DNA of 64,000 nt, from contig NZ_STFF01000006.1 in assembly GCF_004834005.1 (NCBI RefSeq), positions 62,001-126,000 on the forward strand, in the 5' to 3' direction. The position numbers were made by a program, and so were the translations under genes. This document shows positions 44,096-51,670 of the stretch, one piece after another. The stretch comes from Niastella caeni. Lineage in GTDB: Bacteria > Bacteroidota > Bacteroidia > Chitinophagales > Chitinophagaceae. The first letter of the stretch is position 1, and the number at the start of each line of letters is the position of its first letter. The notes under the pieces were generated by a model. That model was not told where the DNA came from. It saw only the letters and a list, made by a program, of their open reading frames with translations, and searched no databases.

Positions 44096-44852
44096 TGACC
44101 AGCTCTATATTTCCACCCGGGCCTTCCATTTTCACCAGCCCTAACTCACTATTTAAATACAACCAGAATTTTACGGGCATAGAAAATTTATTCACTTTTT
44201 GATCGCTGTCCACGTATAATTTATAACACACAAATGTTCCGGCTTCTGTTTTAACCGACTCCTTACCTATCAATTTAATGCTCTTGATATTTATCTTATT
44301 ATCGATATCCCTCTTTACCAGGCCGCTTGTTTCAGACCTGTATCTATGTTTTACTTTTTGTTCCAACTGCTTTTTTCCCTCCGGTAATTTATTGATGCCA
44401 TCCATCACTAATGGAACAATGAAAGCTATAGCATCCTCCATTGGTGTATAGGCAAATACATAACTATGCTTATCTCTTCTGTCTTTAGGATAAACGTCCC
44501 TTGTATAAATGGTATCGGCTGTATAAAAATCAAATGGGAAAAGCAGGTTCCTACTATCACATTGCAAAACGATTCTTCTTTCAAAATGATCATTTTCATC
44601 ATGTATGCTAAACCCCCGCTTGATAATTGTACTGTAAACGCTGCCGGCACTATCAGTAACATGGTCCACTTCATAAACAAGGCGGGAAACTTTCAAGTCA
44701 GTTGACGACATCCCTCTGATAACGTCCAGGTCGGGCATATATACATTATATTCCAGTTTAGCGTCTTTTTGAAAAAGGACATGGTTGGTACAGGTTTGTG
44801 AAAAGGCATTAACACAAAACAGGCTAAACAGTAAGAACAACTGCGATTTCAT
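44082..44852 (-). CDS. Secreted TapB-like protein of unknown function
   Basis: The 256-residue protein starts at ATG 44852 (the frame also opens at a GTG 21 bases earlier, before the signal peptide). Signal peptide residues 1-18 (ending NAFSQ). The mature sequence has the beta-rich plan of TapB/DUF3108-like proteins: a repeated two-sheet barrel with GKESVKTEAGTFVCYKLYVDSD and FWLYLNSELGLVKMEGPGGNIELVSI near the end. Relatives are periplasmic or surface proteins of poorly known function. Its stop codon lies inside a word repeat. It stands upstream of the 43.3-kb gene and is preceded by the groEL terminator region. Confidence 0.75.
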   Translation of the reverse strand: MKSQLFLLFSLFCVNAFSQTCTNHVLFQKDAKLEYNVYMPDLDVIRGMSSTDLKVSRLVYEVDHVTDSAGSVYSTIIKRGFSIHDENDHFERRIVLQCDSRNLLFPFDFYTADTIYTRDVYPKDRRDKHSYVFAYTPMEDAIAFIVPLVMDGINKLPEGKKQLEQKVKHRYRSETSGLVKRDIDNKINIKSIKLIGKESVKTEAGTFVCYKLYVDSDQKVNKFSMPVKFWLYLNSELGLVKMEGPGGNIELVSIKK

Positions 44853-45013
44853 GTATAAGGATTTAGAGGACACAAGATATCAGATAATTATAAAACCGGA
44901 AATAGTAGCCTTTGTCTTTTCGATAACAGGCATAAAAAAAGAGGAAGTATCAAAAATAAACGAAGGGCTTTAGAATCGCATAAATGGCTACCTGGCTCCA
45001 TCAGGTACCCGAA

Positions 45014-45050
45014 TAAAAAGAGGGTGTCTCGTACTTTTGAGACACCCTCC
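45014..45050 (-). terminator. Intrinsic terminator of groESL
   Basis: On the minus strand GAGGGTGTCTC, an eight-base loop AAAAGTAC and GAGACACCCTC form a perfect 11-bp stem followed by TTTTTA. It begins 40 bases after the groEL stop codon. This is the clearest factor-independent terminator in the window. Confidence 0.9.
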
Positions 45051-45090
45051 AGTTGTATCTTCTCCATCCCCTTTACGGAGATGGGGGGTA

Positions 45091-46728
45091 TTAATAATCC
45101 ATGCCACCCATTCCAGGAGCGCCACCGCCATGTACATGGGGTTCTTCTTTCTTCGGCTTGTCGGCAATTACGCACTCAGTAGTGAGCACCATACCGGCAA
45201 TAGAAGCGGCGTTTTCCAATGCAATACGGGTAACTTTAGTAGGATCGATTACACCGGCGCGAAGCAGGTTCTCGTATTTCTCAGCGCGGGCATTGAAACC
45301 GAAATCGTTCTCACCTTCTTTTACTTTTTGTACAACGATGCTGCCTTCGATACCGCAGTTGGCAACGATCTGGCGCAGCGGCTCTTCAATAGCGCGTTTT
45401 ACAATAGCAATACCAGTGGTTTCATCTTCGTTCAAACCTTTCAGTTTGTTCAAACCGGCAATAGCACGGATGTAAGCTACACCACCGCCAGGTACAATAC
45501 CTTCTTCAACAGCAGCGCGGGTTGCATGCAGTGCATCATCTACGCGGTCTTTCTTTTCTTTCATTTCAACTTCAGTAGCAGCACCTACGTACAATACAGC
45601 TACACCACCGCTTAATTTAGCCAGGCGTTCCTGTAATTTTTCTTTATCGTAGTCAGAAGTTGTTACTTCAATCTGCGCTTTGATCTGGTTTACGCGTGCA
45701 TTGATATCGTCTTTTTTACCTTTACCACCTACGATAGTAGTGTTGTCTTTATCGATAGTGATAGAAGCAGCCTGACCCAGGTAAGACAGATCAGCACCTT
45801 CCAGTTTGTAACCTTGCTCTTCACTGATAACGATACCTTTGGTAAGGATAGCGATATCCTGCAGCATTTCTTTACGACGGTCGCCGAAACCTGGCGCTTT
45901 AACAGCAGCCACTTTCAGGGTACCACGCAGTTTGTTCACCACCAGGGTAGCCAGTGCTTCACCTTCCAGTTCTTCTGCAATGATCAATAAAGGACGGCCG
46001 CTTTGAGCAACTTTCTCCAAAATGTGGAGGATATCCTTCATAGCGCTGATCTTTTTGTCGTAGATCAGGATGTATGGGTTTTCCAGTTCAGCCTGCATTT
46101 TTTCGCTGTTGGTAACGAAATAAGCTGAAGTGTAACCACGGTCGAACTGCATACCTTCTACTACTTCTACAGTAGTGTCGGTACCTTTAGCTTCTTCTAC
46201 AGTGATAACACCTTCTTTACCAACTTTACCAAAAGCTTCAGCGATCAGTTTACCAATGTTTTCGTCGTTATTGGCAGAGATAGAAGCAACCTGTTGGATC
46301 TTTTTGCTATCGATACCAACAGTTTGTGATTGACCTTGCAGGTTTTCAATAACAGCTTCAACCGCTTTATCGATACCGCGTTTCAGATCCATTGGGTTAG
46401 CGCCAGCAGCAACGTTCTTCAAACCTTCGCTGATGATAGCTTGTGCCAGAACGGTAGCTGTAGTAGTTCCGTCACCAGCGATATCGGCTGTTTTAGAAGC
46501 TACTTCTTTTACCATTTGGGCACCCATATTTTCGATGGGATCTTCCAGTTCAATTTCTTTTGCTACGGTAACACCATCTTTAGTGACAGCAGGAGCACCG
46601 AATTTTTTCTCCAGAACCACATTACGGCCTTTGGGACCTAAAGTCACTTTAACAGCATTGGCCAGTGTATCAACACCCTTTTTCATTTTATTACGGGCGT
46701 CAATGTCGAAGAAAAGTTGTTTTGCCAT
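45091..46728 (-). CDS. groEL: Chaperonin GroEL
   Basis: The 545-residue chaperonin forms the two seven-subunit rings that fold proteins with ATP and the GroES lid, in the cytosol. The sequence is complete and canonical: AKQLFFDIDARNKMKKGVDTLANAVKVTLGPKGRNVVL (in pieces) at the start, the ATP-binding GDGTTTATVLA block (~86-96), LEGEALATLVVNK in the apical domain and the flexible C-terminal GGGAPGMGGMDY tail. groES lies 150 bases upstream in the same direction; the gap contains an AATTTTCAAATT-word hairpin rather than a promoter that I could recognise. Essential housekeeping gene. Confidence 0.97.
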   Translation of the reverse strand: MAKQLFFDIDARNKMKKGVDTLANAVKVTLGPKGRNVVLEKKFGAPAVTKDGVTVAKEIELEDPIENMGAQMVKEVASKTADIAGDGTTTATVLAQAIISEGLKNVAAGANPMDLKRGIDKAVEAVIENLQGQSQTVGIDSKKIQQVASISANNDENIGKLIAEAFGKVGKEGVITVEEAKGTDTTVEVVEGMQFDRGYTSAYFVTNSEKMQAELENPYILIYDKKISAMKDILHILEKVAQSGRPLLIIAEELEGEALATLVVNKLRGTLKVAAVKAPGFGDRRKEMLQDIAILTKGIVISEEQGYKLEGADLSYLGQAASITIDKDNTTIVGGKGKKDDINARVNQIKAQIEVTTSDYDKEKLQERLAKLSGGVAVLYVGAATEVEMKEKKDRVDDALHATRAAVEEGIVPGGGVAYIRAIAGLNKLKGLNEDETTGIAIVKRAIEEPLRQIVANCGIEGSIVVQKVKEGENDFGFNARAEKYENLLRAGVIDPTKVTRIALENAASIAGMVLTTECVIADKPKKEEPHVHGGGAPGMGGMDY

Positions 46729-46736
46729 ATCTAGTT

Positions 46737-46878
46737 AATTTGATAATTTGAAAATTTGAAAATTAGGTAATTTGAATGGCTGTGCTAATTTGAAATGGTA
46801 TAATTGAAAATGGCATTGCTTAACGCATATTGTATTTTGTATTCCATTTTCAAATTTTCAAATTGGCACATTTTCAAA
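46737..46878. repeat. AATTTTCAAATT-word hairpin between groES and groEL
   Basis: Words such as AATTTGAAAATTTGAAAAT on the left and ATTTTCAAATTTTCAAATT on the right (reverse complements) form a large imperfect hairpin with a centre containing CGCATATTGTATTTTG. It occupies most of the space between groES and groEL, so it would be transcribed inside the operon and may influence mRNA stability or the groES:groEL ratio. A second copy lies at 48972-49118. Confidence 0.65.
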
Positions 46879-47169
46879 TTAAACAATTGCTAAGATGTCG
46901 CTCTCGCGCATGATCAGCAGGTCATCGCCTTCGATCTGGATCTCTGTTCCTGCATATTTACCATACAGAACTACATCACCAACTTTTACTGTAACCGGCT
47001 CATCTTTCTTACCAGGACCGGCAGCTACAACCGTACCGCGTTGTGGCTTTTCTTTAGCAGTATCTGGGATGATGATACCACCGGCGGTTTTCTCTTCCGC
47101 TTTAGCTGGTTTAACAATTACCCTGTCATGCAGCGGGGTAACGTTTATAGCATCTACTTTCTTAGCCAT
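46879..47169 (-). CDS. groES: Co-chaperonin GroES
   Basis: The 96-residue heptameric lid of GroEL. Canonical blocks are present: VTPLHDRVIVKPAKAEEKTAGGIIIPDTAKEKP (in pieces; the mobile loop that contacts GroEL), GTVVAAGPGKKDEPVTVKVGDVVLYGKYAGTEI (in pieces) and DDLLIMRESDILAIV. Length is the usual ~95. Start ATG at 47169 follows a ~350-base divergent promoter region shared with nusB. Confidence 0.97.
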   Translation of the reverse strand: MAKKVDAINVTPLHDRVIVKPAKAEEKTAGGIIIPDTAKEKPQRGTVVAAGPGKKDEPVTVKVGDVVLYGKYAGTEIQIEGDDLLIMRESDILAIV

Positions 47170-47258
47170 AGTGTATTAATTTTTGATTTTAGATGATGTT
47201 ATAGAGGATATGAATTTTTCCCACAAGGATCTGGGTACCCTGCCAAAAAGCCGGGCGG

Positions 47259-47266
47259 CAAAAGTA
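47259..47266 (-). promoter_or_regulatory. Candidate -7 element for groES
   Basis: Minus-strand TACTTTTG, a TAnnTTTG match, 90 bases before the groES start. It has no convincing -33 TTTG at the expected distance. Confidence 0.4.
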
Positions 47267-47459
47267 AACGAATTTTATACCAATCCTTTCCGAAAGGTCA
47301 TTTTTTCAGCGTTTTTGGCAAACTATGGCAGAAAACCGTGATAAACACCCAACCCAGGCAATTATTAATATGCCAATTTTGCAGCAGCCAATTACTTCTA
47401 AGCCAATATATTGTCGTTGAACAAGAAATTGCCAACCCTGGAAAGTTACTAAACACGAT

Positions 47460-47491
47460 TTTGGGGGTACCCGTTAAATCGATTAGCTTTG
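47460..47491 (+). promoter_or_regulatory. Bacteroidota-type promoter of nusB
   Basis: TTTG (47460-47463) and TAGCTTTG (47484-47491) are 20 bases apart, close to the TTTG-N19-TAnnTTTG consensus of Bacteroidota housekeeping promoters. Transcription would begin near 47498, leaving a ~20-base leader before the ATG at 47518, which supports that start codon for nusB over upstream ones. Confidence 0.6.
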
Positions 47492-47517
47492 TGCCCTCAA
47501 AAACAAGTTCTTGCAAG

Positions 47518-48498
47518 ATGATCAGTAGAAGAAATATTCGTGTGAAGGTTATGCAAACCATTTATTCTGTAGAAAGCCAGTTTGCAGAATCAGGCGGTGA
47601 AATGCCTACCAAGCCTGTTGATACCGTGAAAGTTTTACAGAAGCATTTTGATCAAACCCGGCAGCTTTTTATTTATTTGATCCATTTTGTTACCGAAGTG
47701 GCCCGTTACGCCGAAACCGATGCCCGTAACCGCGCCTCCAAACACTTGCCAACGAAAGAAGACCTGAACGTTAATATCAAATTAGCCGGTAACGAACTGT
47801 TATGGAAGATCCTCGAACACCCTTCCTACAAACAAGCCGTAAAGGATGATAAACCAGAACAATTGGTAAATGCAGAACTGCTGCGCAAAATTTACCTGGA
47901 ACTGGTTGAATCGGAAAAATACCAGCAATATATTGCCGTGCCCGGAAGAGATAAGAAAGAAGAGAAAGAGATGCTGGAATATATTTTTGAAACGTTGCTG
48001 TTACCCAACGAAACCTTTACCAGCTATATAGAAGAGTATTTTGCCAACTGGGACGATGATGCGGATATGCTGATAGTACTGTTGCAAAACTTCATGAACA
48101 AACCTGCCGCGTACAACTTCCAGGAATTGCTGAGCAAGGAAAAATGGCAGTTTGCGAAAAACCTGTTGCAAACCACACTCGAAAAAAGAGACCTGGCGAT
48201 GCAATATATAAAACCCAAACTCAAGAACTGGGACCCCGAGCGTATTGCATCCCTGGATATGATACTCATGCGGATGGGTGTATGCGAGTTTTTATTCTTT
48301 GAGACCATTCCCCCGAAAGTTACCATTAACGAGTACATTGACCTGGCCAAGGAATACAGTACCCAACAAAGCGGCCAGTTTGTAAATGGTATTCTGGATA
48401 ATATACATAAAGACCTGGTTCGGGATAACCAAATGAATAAAGTAGCCTTTACACCGAACGGTTCGTCCACACAGCCATCAGCGAATAAACCTTCCTGA
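47518..48498 (+). CDS. nusB: Transcription antitermination factor NusB
   Basis: The 326-residue cytosolic protein, starting MISRRNIRVKVMQTIYSVESQ. The C-terminal half carries the NusB fold, ending VTINEYIDLAKEYSTQQSGQFVNGILDNI (in pieces), with LDMILMRMGVCEFLFFE before it. NusB binds boxA RNA with NusE (S10) in ribosomal RNA antitermination. At 326 residues it is more than twice the E. coli length; a long N-terminal helical extension is normal in Bacteroidota. The start is fixed by the promoter just upstream and by the loss of similarity before it. It heads a run of genes with DUF1573, yajC and coaE downstream. Confidence 0.92.
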   Translation: MISRRNIRVKVMQTIYSVESQFAESGGEMPTKPVDTVKVLQKHFDQTRQLFIYLIHFVTEVARYAETDARNRASKHLPTKEDLNVNIKLAGNELLWKILEHPSYKQAVKDDKPEQLVNAELLRKIYLELVESEKYQQYIAVPGRDKKEEKEMLEYIFETLLLPNETFTSYIEEYFANWDDDADMLIVLLQNFMNKPAAYNFQELLSKEKWQFAKNLLQTTLEKRDLAMQYIKPKLKNWDPERIASLDMILMRMGVCEFLFFETIPPKVTINEYIDLAKEYSTQQSGQFVNGILDNIHKDLVRDNQMNKVAFTPNGSSTQPSANKPS

Positions 48499-48538
48499 TT
48501 TGGTTGCTTTGATTAGATTTGCAAAAATTAATTCCTTA

Positions 48539-48970
48539 ATGAAATACTTTTTGGCCTTAATAACAGCAGCTGTTTTCGTTGGCTGTGATTATGCAGAAAA
48601 AGCACCGGGCGCCCATGCTGCTCCCCAGGAAGCGCTCGATAGTTCAAAGTTCACTACCATTGAATGGATAGATTCTACCAGGGACTATGGCAAGATCACT
48701 GAGGGACAAAAACTGGATGTATCTTTCCGTTTTAAGAATACGGGCGACAAACCGCTGGTTATCCTGAAGGTTCAGCCTGGTTGCGGTTGTACCGCCGCCG
48801 AACCGCCCAAAGAACCTATTGCACCGGGCGCCGAAGGTACCATAAAGGCTACTTTTAACAGCCAGGGCAAGGAAGGACATAACGGCAAGGATATTCATAT
48901 TGAAGCCAATACCAAAGGCACCCAAAACCATACGGTGCATTTTGATGTTGAAGTAGTAAAACCGAATTAG
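48539..48970 (+). CDS. DUF1573 lipoprotein
   Basis: The 143-residue lipoprotein starts at ATG 48539 (signal ending VFVGC, Cys17); a GTG-like opening at 48500 would put charged residues before the signal and is rejected. The mature part is one DUF1573 Ig-like domain: FTTIEWIDSTRDYGKITEGQKLDVSFRFKNTGDKPLVI (in pieces), then VQPGCGCTAAEPPKEPIAPGAEGTIKATFNS. The conserved CGC in VQPGCGCTA is the family hallmark. Its function is not established; such lipoproteins are very common in Bacteroidota envelopes. It starts 40 bases after nusB and is probably co-transcribed. Confidence 0.85.
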   Translation: MKYFLALITAAVFVGCDYAEKAPGAHAAPQEALDSSKFTTIEWIDSTRDYGKITEGQKLDVSFRFKNTGDKPLVILKVQPGCGCTAAEPPKEPIAPGAEGTIKATFNSQGKEGHNGKDIHIEANTKGTQNHTVHFDVEVVKPN

Positions 48971-48971
48971 A

Positions 48972-49118
48972 TAATGTGCAAATTTTGAAAATTTGAAAAT
49001 GGAACAGCTTGAGGTTTAAGATAGCGTTACATTTGCATTTTCTCAAAAACCGGGACTAATTTTCACATTTGCACTTTTGGTATTTTCAAATTTTCAAATT
49101 CACTAATTCTCAAATTAA
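48972..49118. repeat. AATTTTCAAATT-word hairpin
   Basis: Left part GCAAATTTTGAAAATTTG, right part CATTTGCACTTTTGG and CAAATTTTCAAATTC; the halves are inverted copies, as in 46737-46878. It fills the gap before yajC, reaching within a few bases of its start codon. Confidence 0.6.
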
Positions 49119-49119
49119 T

Positions 49120-49458
49120 ATGACAAGTTTAGTTATTTTCTTACAGGCTCAGGGTGGCGGCGCCGGCTATATGCAATTGATCCTTTTAGTAGGTATGATC
49201 CTCGTATTCTGGTTATTTATGATTCGTCCGCAGGCTAAAAAAGCAAAACAGGCCAAATCATTCCAGGAGAATTTACAGAAAGGCGACAAAATCGTTACCA
49301 TTGCCGGTATTCATGGCAGAGTAAATAAAATGAATGAGGATGGTACCATTGAAATGGAAACCAGCCCAGGCAGCTATATGAAAGTAGAGAAAAGCGCTAT
49401 CTCTATGGAGATGACCGCTAACGTGAACAAAGCGACGGCTGCTACTCCAGCGAAGTAA
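49120..49458 (+). CDS. yajC: Preprotein translocase accessory subunit YajC
   Basis: The 112-residue inner-membrane protein starts at ATG 49120, giving the short N-terminal stretch MTSLVIFLQAQGGG and one TM helix (~18-37, MQLILLVGMILVFWLFMIRPQ), followed by KKAKQAKSFQENLQKGDKIVTIAGIHGRV, the family block. YajC associates with SecDF and SecYEG during protein export. secDF itself lies 6 kb downstream. Followed by a terminator-like hairpin at 49515-49546. Confidence 0.92.
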   Translation: MTSLVIFLQAQGGGAGYMQLILLVGMILVFWLFMIRPQAKKAKQAKSFQENLQKGDKIVTIAGIHGRVNKMNEDGTIEMETSPGSYMKVEKSAISMEMTANVNKATAATPAK

Positions 49459-49514
49459 GCCCCGGCCCACACTCCTGCCCCTAAAGGGGTGACGGTCTTT
49501 TGGGTAAAAATATC

Positions 49515-49546
49515 AAGGTGAGTCTTGCAAAAGGCTCGCCTTTTTT
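49515..49546 (+). terminator. Intrinsic terminator after yajC
   Basis: AAGGTGAGTC, loop TTGCAAAA, GGCTCGCCTT form a 10-bp stem (two G-T pairs) that runs into TTTTTT on the plus strand. It lies 55 bases after the yajC stop. Confidence 0.75.
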
Positions 49547-49549
49547 GTT

Positions 49550-49665
49550 ACCGGTTTCCGGTTACCAGGTCTTGAAGTTGAACAGTCTACCTGTAATCGC
49601 GCTCTCCAGGTTTTCTGCCAGGCAACTGGTAACCGGCAACTGGTACCTGTAACCCCGGCAACTTA
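49550..49665. repeat. GGTTACCGGTAACC-word repeat upstream of coaE
   Basis: TTACCGGTTTCCGGTTACC on the left and GGCAACTGGTAACCGGC, AACTGGTACCTGTAACC on the right. The right part passes into short TATTGCCTATTGC words (49677-49703), a further simple repeat, just before coaE. Confidence 0.6.
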
Positions 49666-49722
49666 TAGCCAACCTTGCCTATTGCATATTGCGTATTGCC
49701 TATTGATTACTAACTTGCCCTC

Positions 49723-50325
49723 ATGACTCTACGAATCGGCTTAACCGGTGGTATTGGCAGTGGCAAAAGCACTGTGGCCAAAGTATTTGAAGTACTGGGC
49801 ATACCGGTATATTACGCCGATGAAGCCGCCAAACGCATTATGAATGAAGATGCGCAGCTAAGGCAACAGATCATTCAGCTCTTTGGCCCTTCCGCCTACA
49901 AAAACAACCAGCTCGACCGGCCCTACATCGCCAGCCAGGTCTTCAACAATAAAGAAAAACTGGAACTGCTCAATTCCCTGGTGCATCCCGCCACTATTCG
50001 CGACGGCGAACAATGGATGCGCAAACAAACCACGCCCTATGCTATTAAGGAAGCAGCCCTGATATTTGAGAGTGGTACCCAGGACCAGCTCGATTATATT
50101 ATTGGCGTTTCGGCCCCTGCCCCATTACGCATTCTGAGGGCAATGAAACGCGACGGTTCAACCCGCGACCAGGTACTGGCCCGCATGAGCAGGCAAATAC
50201 AGGAAGTGATCAAGATCCGCCTGTGCGATTTTGTTATCAATAATGATGAACAGCAAGCGGTGATACCGCAGGTTGTAACATTACATGAGAAATTGTTGGG
50301 GCTTGCAAGTAATATCGAATATTGA
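49723..50325 (+). CDS. coaE: Dephospho-CoA kinase
   Basis: The 200-residue cytosolic enzyme phosphorylates dephospho-CoA to coenzyme A, the last step of CoA synthesis. P-loop GLTGGIGSGKST at residues 6-17, followed by the family strands VYYADEAAKRIM, LLNSLVHPATI, LIFESGTQDQLDYII (the lid region) and CDFVINNDEQQ at the end. Length and order are typical. Its stop lies next to a TTCTACATTC-word hairpin. Confidence 0.93.
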   Translation: MTLRIGLTGGIGSGKSTVAKVFEVLGIPVYYADEAAKRIMNEDAQLRQQIIQLFGPSAYKNNQLDRPYIASQVFNNKEKLELLNSLVHPATIRDGEQWMRKQTTPYAIKEAALIFESGTQDQLDYIIGVSAPAPLRILRAMKRDGSTRDQVLARMSRQIQEVIKIRLCDFVINNDEQQAVIPQVVTLHEKLLGLASNIEY

Positions 50326-50403
50326 GTGTAGAATGTTCAATGTAGAAGGGAAATACAACATTTGCCTTCACTTCTACATTCTACATTGGATATTCGACAT
50401 TCT
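50325..50403. repeat. TTCTACATTC-word hairpin
   Basis: Left arm AATATTGAGTGTAGAATG, TTCAATGTAGAAG (50317-50346) and right arm CTTCTACATTCTACATTGG, ATATTCGACATTC (50371-50402) are reverse complements and could pair over about 30 imperfect bases around an 18-25-base loop. It sits between convergent coaE and the metallo-beta-lactamase gene. Other copies: 7015-7079, 51475-51515. Confidence 0.7.
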
Positions 50404-51372
50404 TTAAGAGGCCAGCACATTACTCTTCCTGCCTTGATACACCAACCACGCCGTCAACGCTAACACCGCTACACCTGCCGCTACGGCAACCCCTGGAGTT
50501 ATCCGGCTAACCTGCCGGGGAACATAGGTTACTCCGCCTGCATCGGTAATGGCCGCCTCCCGCGAATACCGGCCATGCGAAGGAACTGCCAGTTCCCGGA
50601 AGTTCTCTGCCAGTTTGTGGAGCATTTTCCGCATTTGCTCACCCTTCATAGGCTGGCCATGGCCTGTAGCTACCGTTTCGGGCTCTAATGCCGCCAATGC
50701 TTTAACCGATCTTGCCGCTGCCTTCCAATCACAGGTAAAGTACCTGGGCGGGCCGGTCAACACACGCGTTTGCATCATGACCGACCATACCGATTCCTGC
50801 CGGGTGGTAACAACAGCATCCCCGGCCAACAGTACTTTGTCCCTCTTTCTGAATAAGCTGATATGTCCGGGCGAATGACCGGGTGTATGAATGTACTTCC
50901 AGTCGGGTAAGAAAGGAAGGCTGCCATCATCGGGCAGCAATTGAATATGATCACTGATATTGATGGGCCCTTTCGGAAAGGCCGGCGAAACAACCGACAT
51001 CAAACCACCACCGGCCCAGGGATCGGGAGGTGGGTAGGCAGACAGGCCTGAGAGATAGGGCAACTCCATCAGGTGAGCAAATACCGGCACATCCCATTCA
51101 CGGGCCAGTTCCAAAACAGATCCTACATGATCAAAATGACCATGGGTTAAAATAATGGCAGCCGGTGTTGATTCAGGCCAAAAGAGGCTATCGGCCAGTT
51201 GTTTGATCTTGCTGGCTGTGCGCTTCAGGCCGGCATCAACCAGGATCCATTTTTTCTCAACGGCGTTATGAATGAAATAGACGTTAACAAAAGCATCGCG
51301 CAAGCCCCAGATACCGGGCGCCACCGTAAACCAATTTGCATTGACTACTGATCGTATCGTTCCGCTTTTCAT
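50404..51372 (-). CDS. Metallo-beta-lactamase-fold hydrolase with C-terminal membrane helix
   Basis: The 322-residue protein has the metal-binding THGHFDH motif (76-82), a later histidine block in IHTPGHSPGH (~160), GDAVV (~180) and GHGQPM (~235), which are the metal ligands of this fold (glyoxalase II/ribonuclease Z-type). A hydrophobic helix near the C-terminus (~292-312, ITPGVAVAAGVAVLALTAWLVY) would tether it to the membrane, which is unusual for the family. No signal peptide is visible, so the catalytic part probably faces the cytosol. Substrate unknown. It stands alone between repeat blocks. Confidence 0.85.
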   Translation of the reverse strand: MKSGTIRSVVNANWFTVAPGIWGLRDAFVNVYFIHNAVEKKWILVDAGLKRTASKIKQLADSLFWPESTPAAIILTHGHFDHVGSVLELAREWDVPVFAHLMELPYLSGLSAYPPPDPWAGGGLMSVVSPAFPKGPINISDHIQLLPDDGSLPFLPDWKYIHTPGHSPGHISLFRKRDKVLLAGDAVVTTRQESVWSVMMQTRVLTGPPRYFTCDWKAAARSVKALAALEPETVATGHGQPMKGEQMRKMLHKLAENFRELAVPSHGRYSREAAITDAGGVTYVPRQVSRITPGVAVAAGVAVLALTAWLVYQGRKSNVLAS

Positions 51373-51474
51373 TGGTGAAATTTTTATGATTGGAAGGAAT
51401 AGAGAGTTTCCTTACAGATAAAAAAATCTATGCCAGATGAAGAAGGAAATAAAAGGTAGGAAGTAAGAAGAATT

Positions 51475-51665
51475 ACGAATATTGAATATCCAATGTAGAA
51501 TGGAGAAGTGAAAACCATACTGAAGGCTTAAAACTAAAAGCTGAAGGCCAAACGCTTAAAGCAAACTGTATTTGCTTTTGGCTTTCGACTTTCAGCTTTC
51601 GGCTGTATTCGCTTGTACCGCCCAGGCGGGATAGCTTGCAGCTTGCAGCGTGTAGCTTGCAGCTT
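51475..51665. repeat. Mixed word repeats between MBL and GH127 genes
   Basis: First GAATATCCAATGTAGAATGGAG (split here: TTCTACATTC family, reverse orientation), then an inverted pair GCTTAAAACTAAAAGC, CTGAAGGCC, CGCTTAAAGC against TTTGCTTTTGGC, TTTCAGCTTTCGGC, then CTTGCAGCTTGCAGC, GTAGCTTGCAGC. Two word families are thus joined head to tail in one gap. The end reaches the GH127 stop codon. Confidence 0.6.
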
Positions 51666-51670
51666 TTTCT

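Larger units (their letters stand above)
47170..47517. other. Divergent promoter region groES / nusB
   Basis: This 348-base gap holds the control regions of two divergent genes. I see one -7-like element in each direction (listed separately) but no heat-shock inverted repeat of the CIRCE type. A plus-strand frame from 47338 to 47517 is open only by chance and runs through the nusB promoter. Confidence 0.5.

Noticed and set aside
45037..45615. 192-residue open frame opposite groEL
   Set aside because: Overlaps the groEL terminator and the antisense of a highly conserved gene.
47338..47517. N-terminal extension of nusB
   Set aside because: Would have to be transcribed from above the TTTG/TAGCTTTG promoter and has no NusB similarity; ATG 47518 is preferred.
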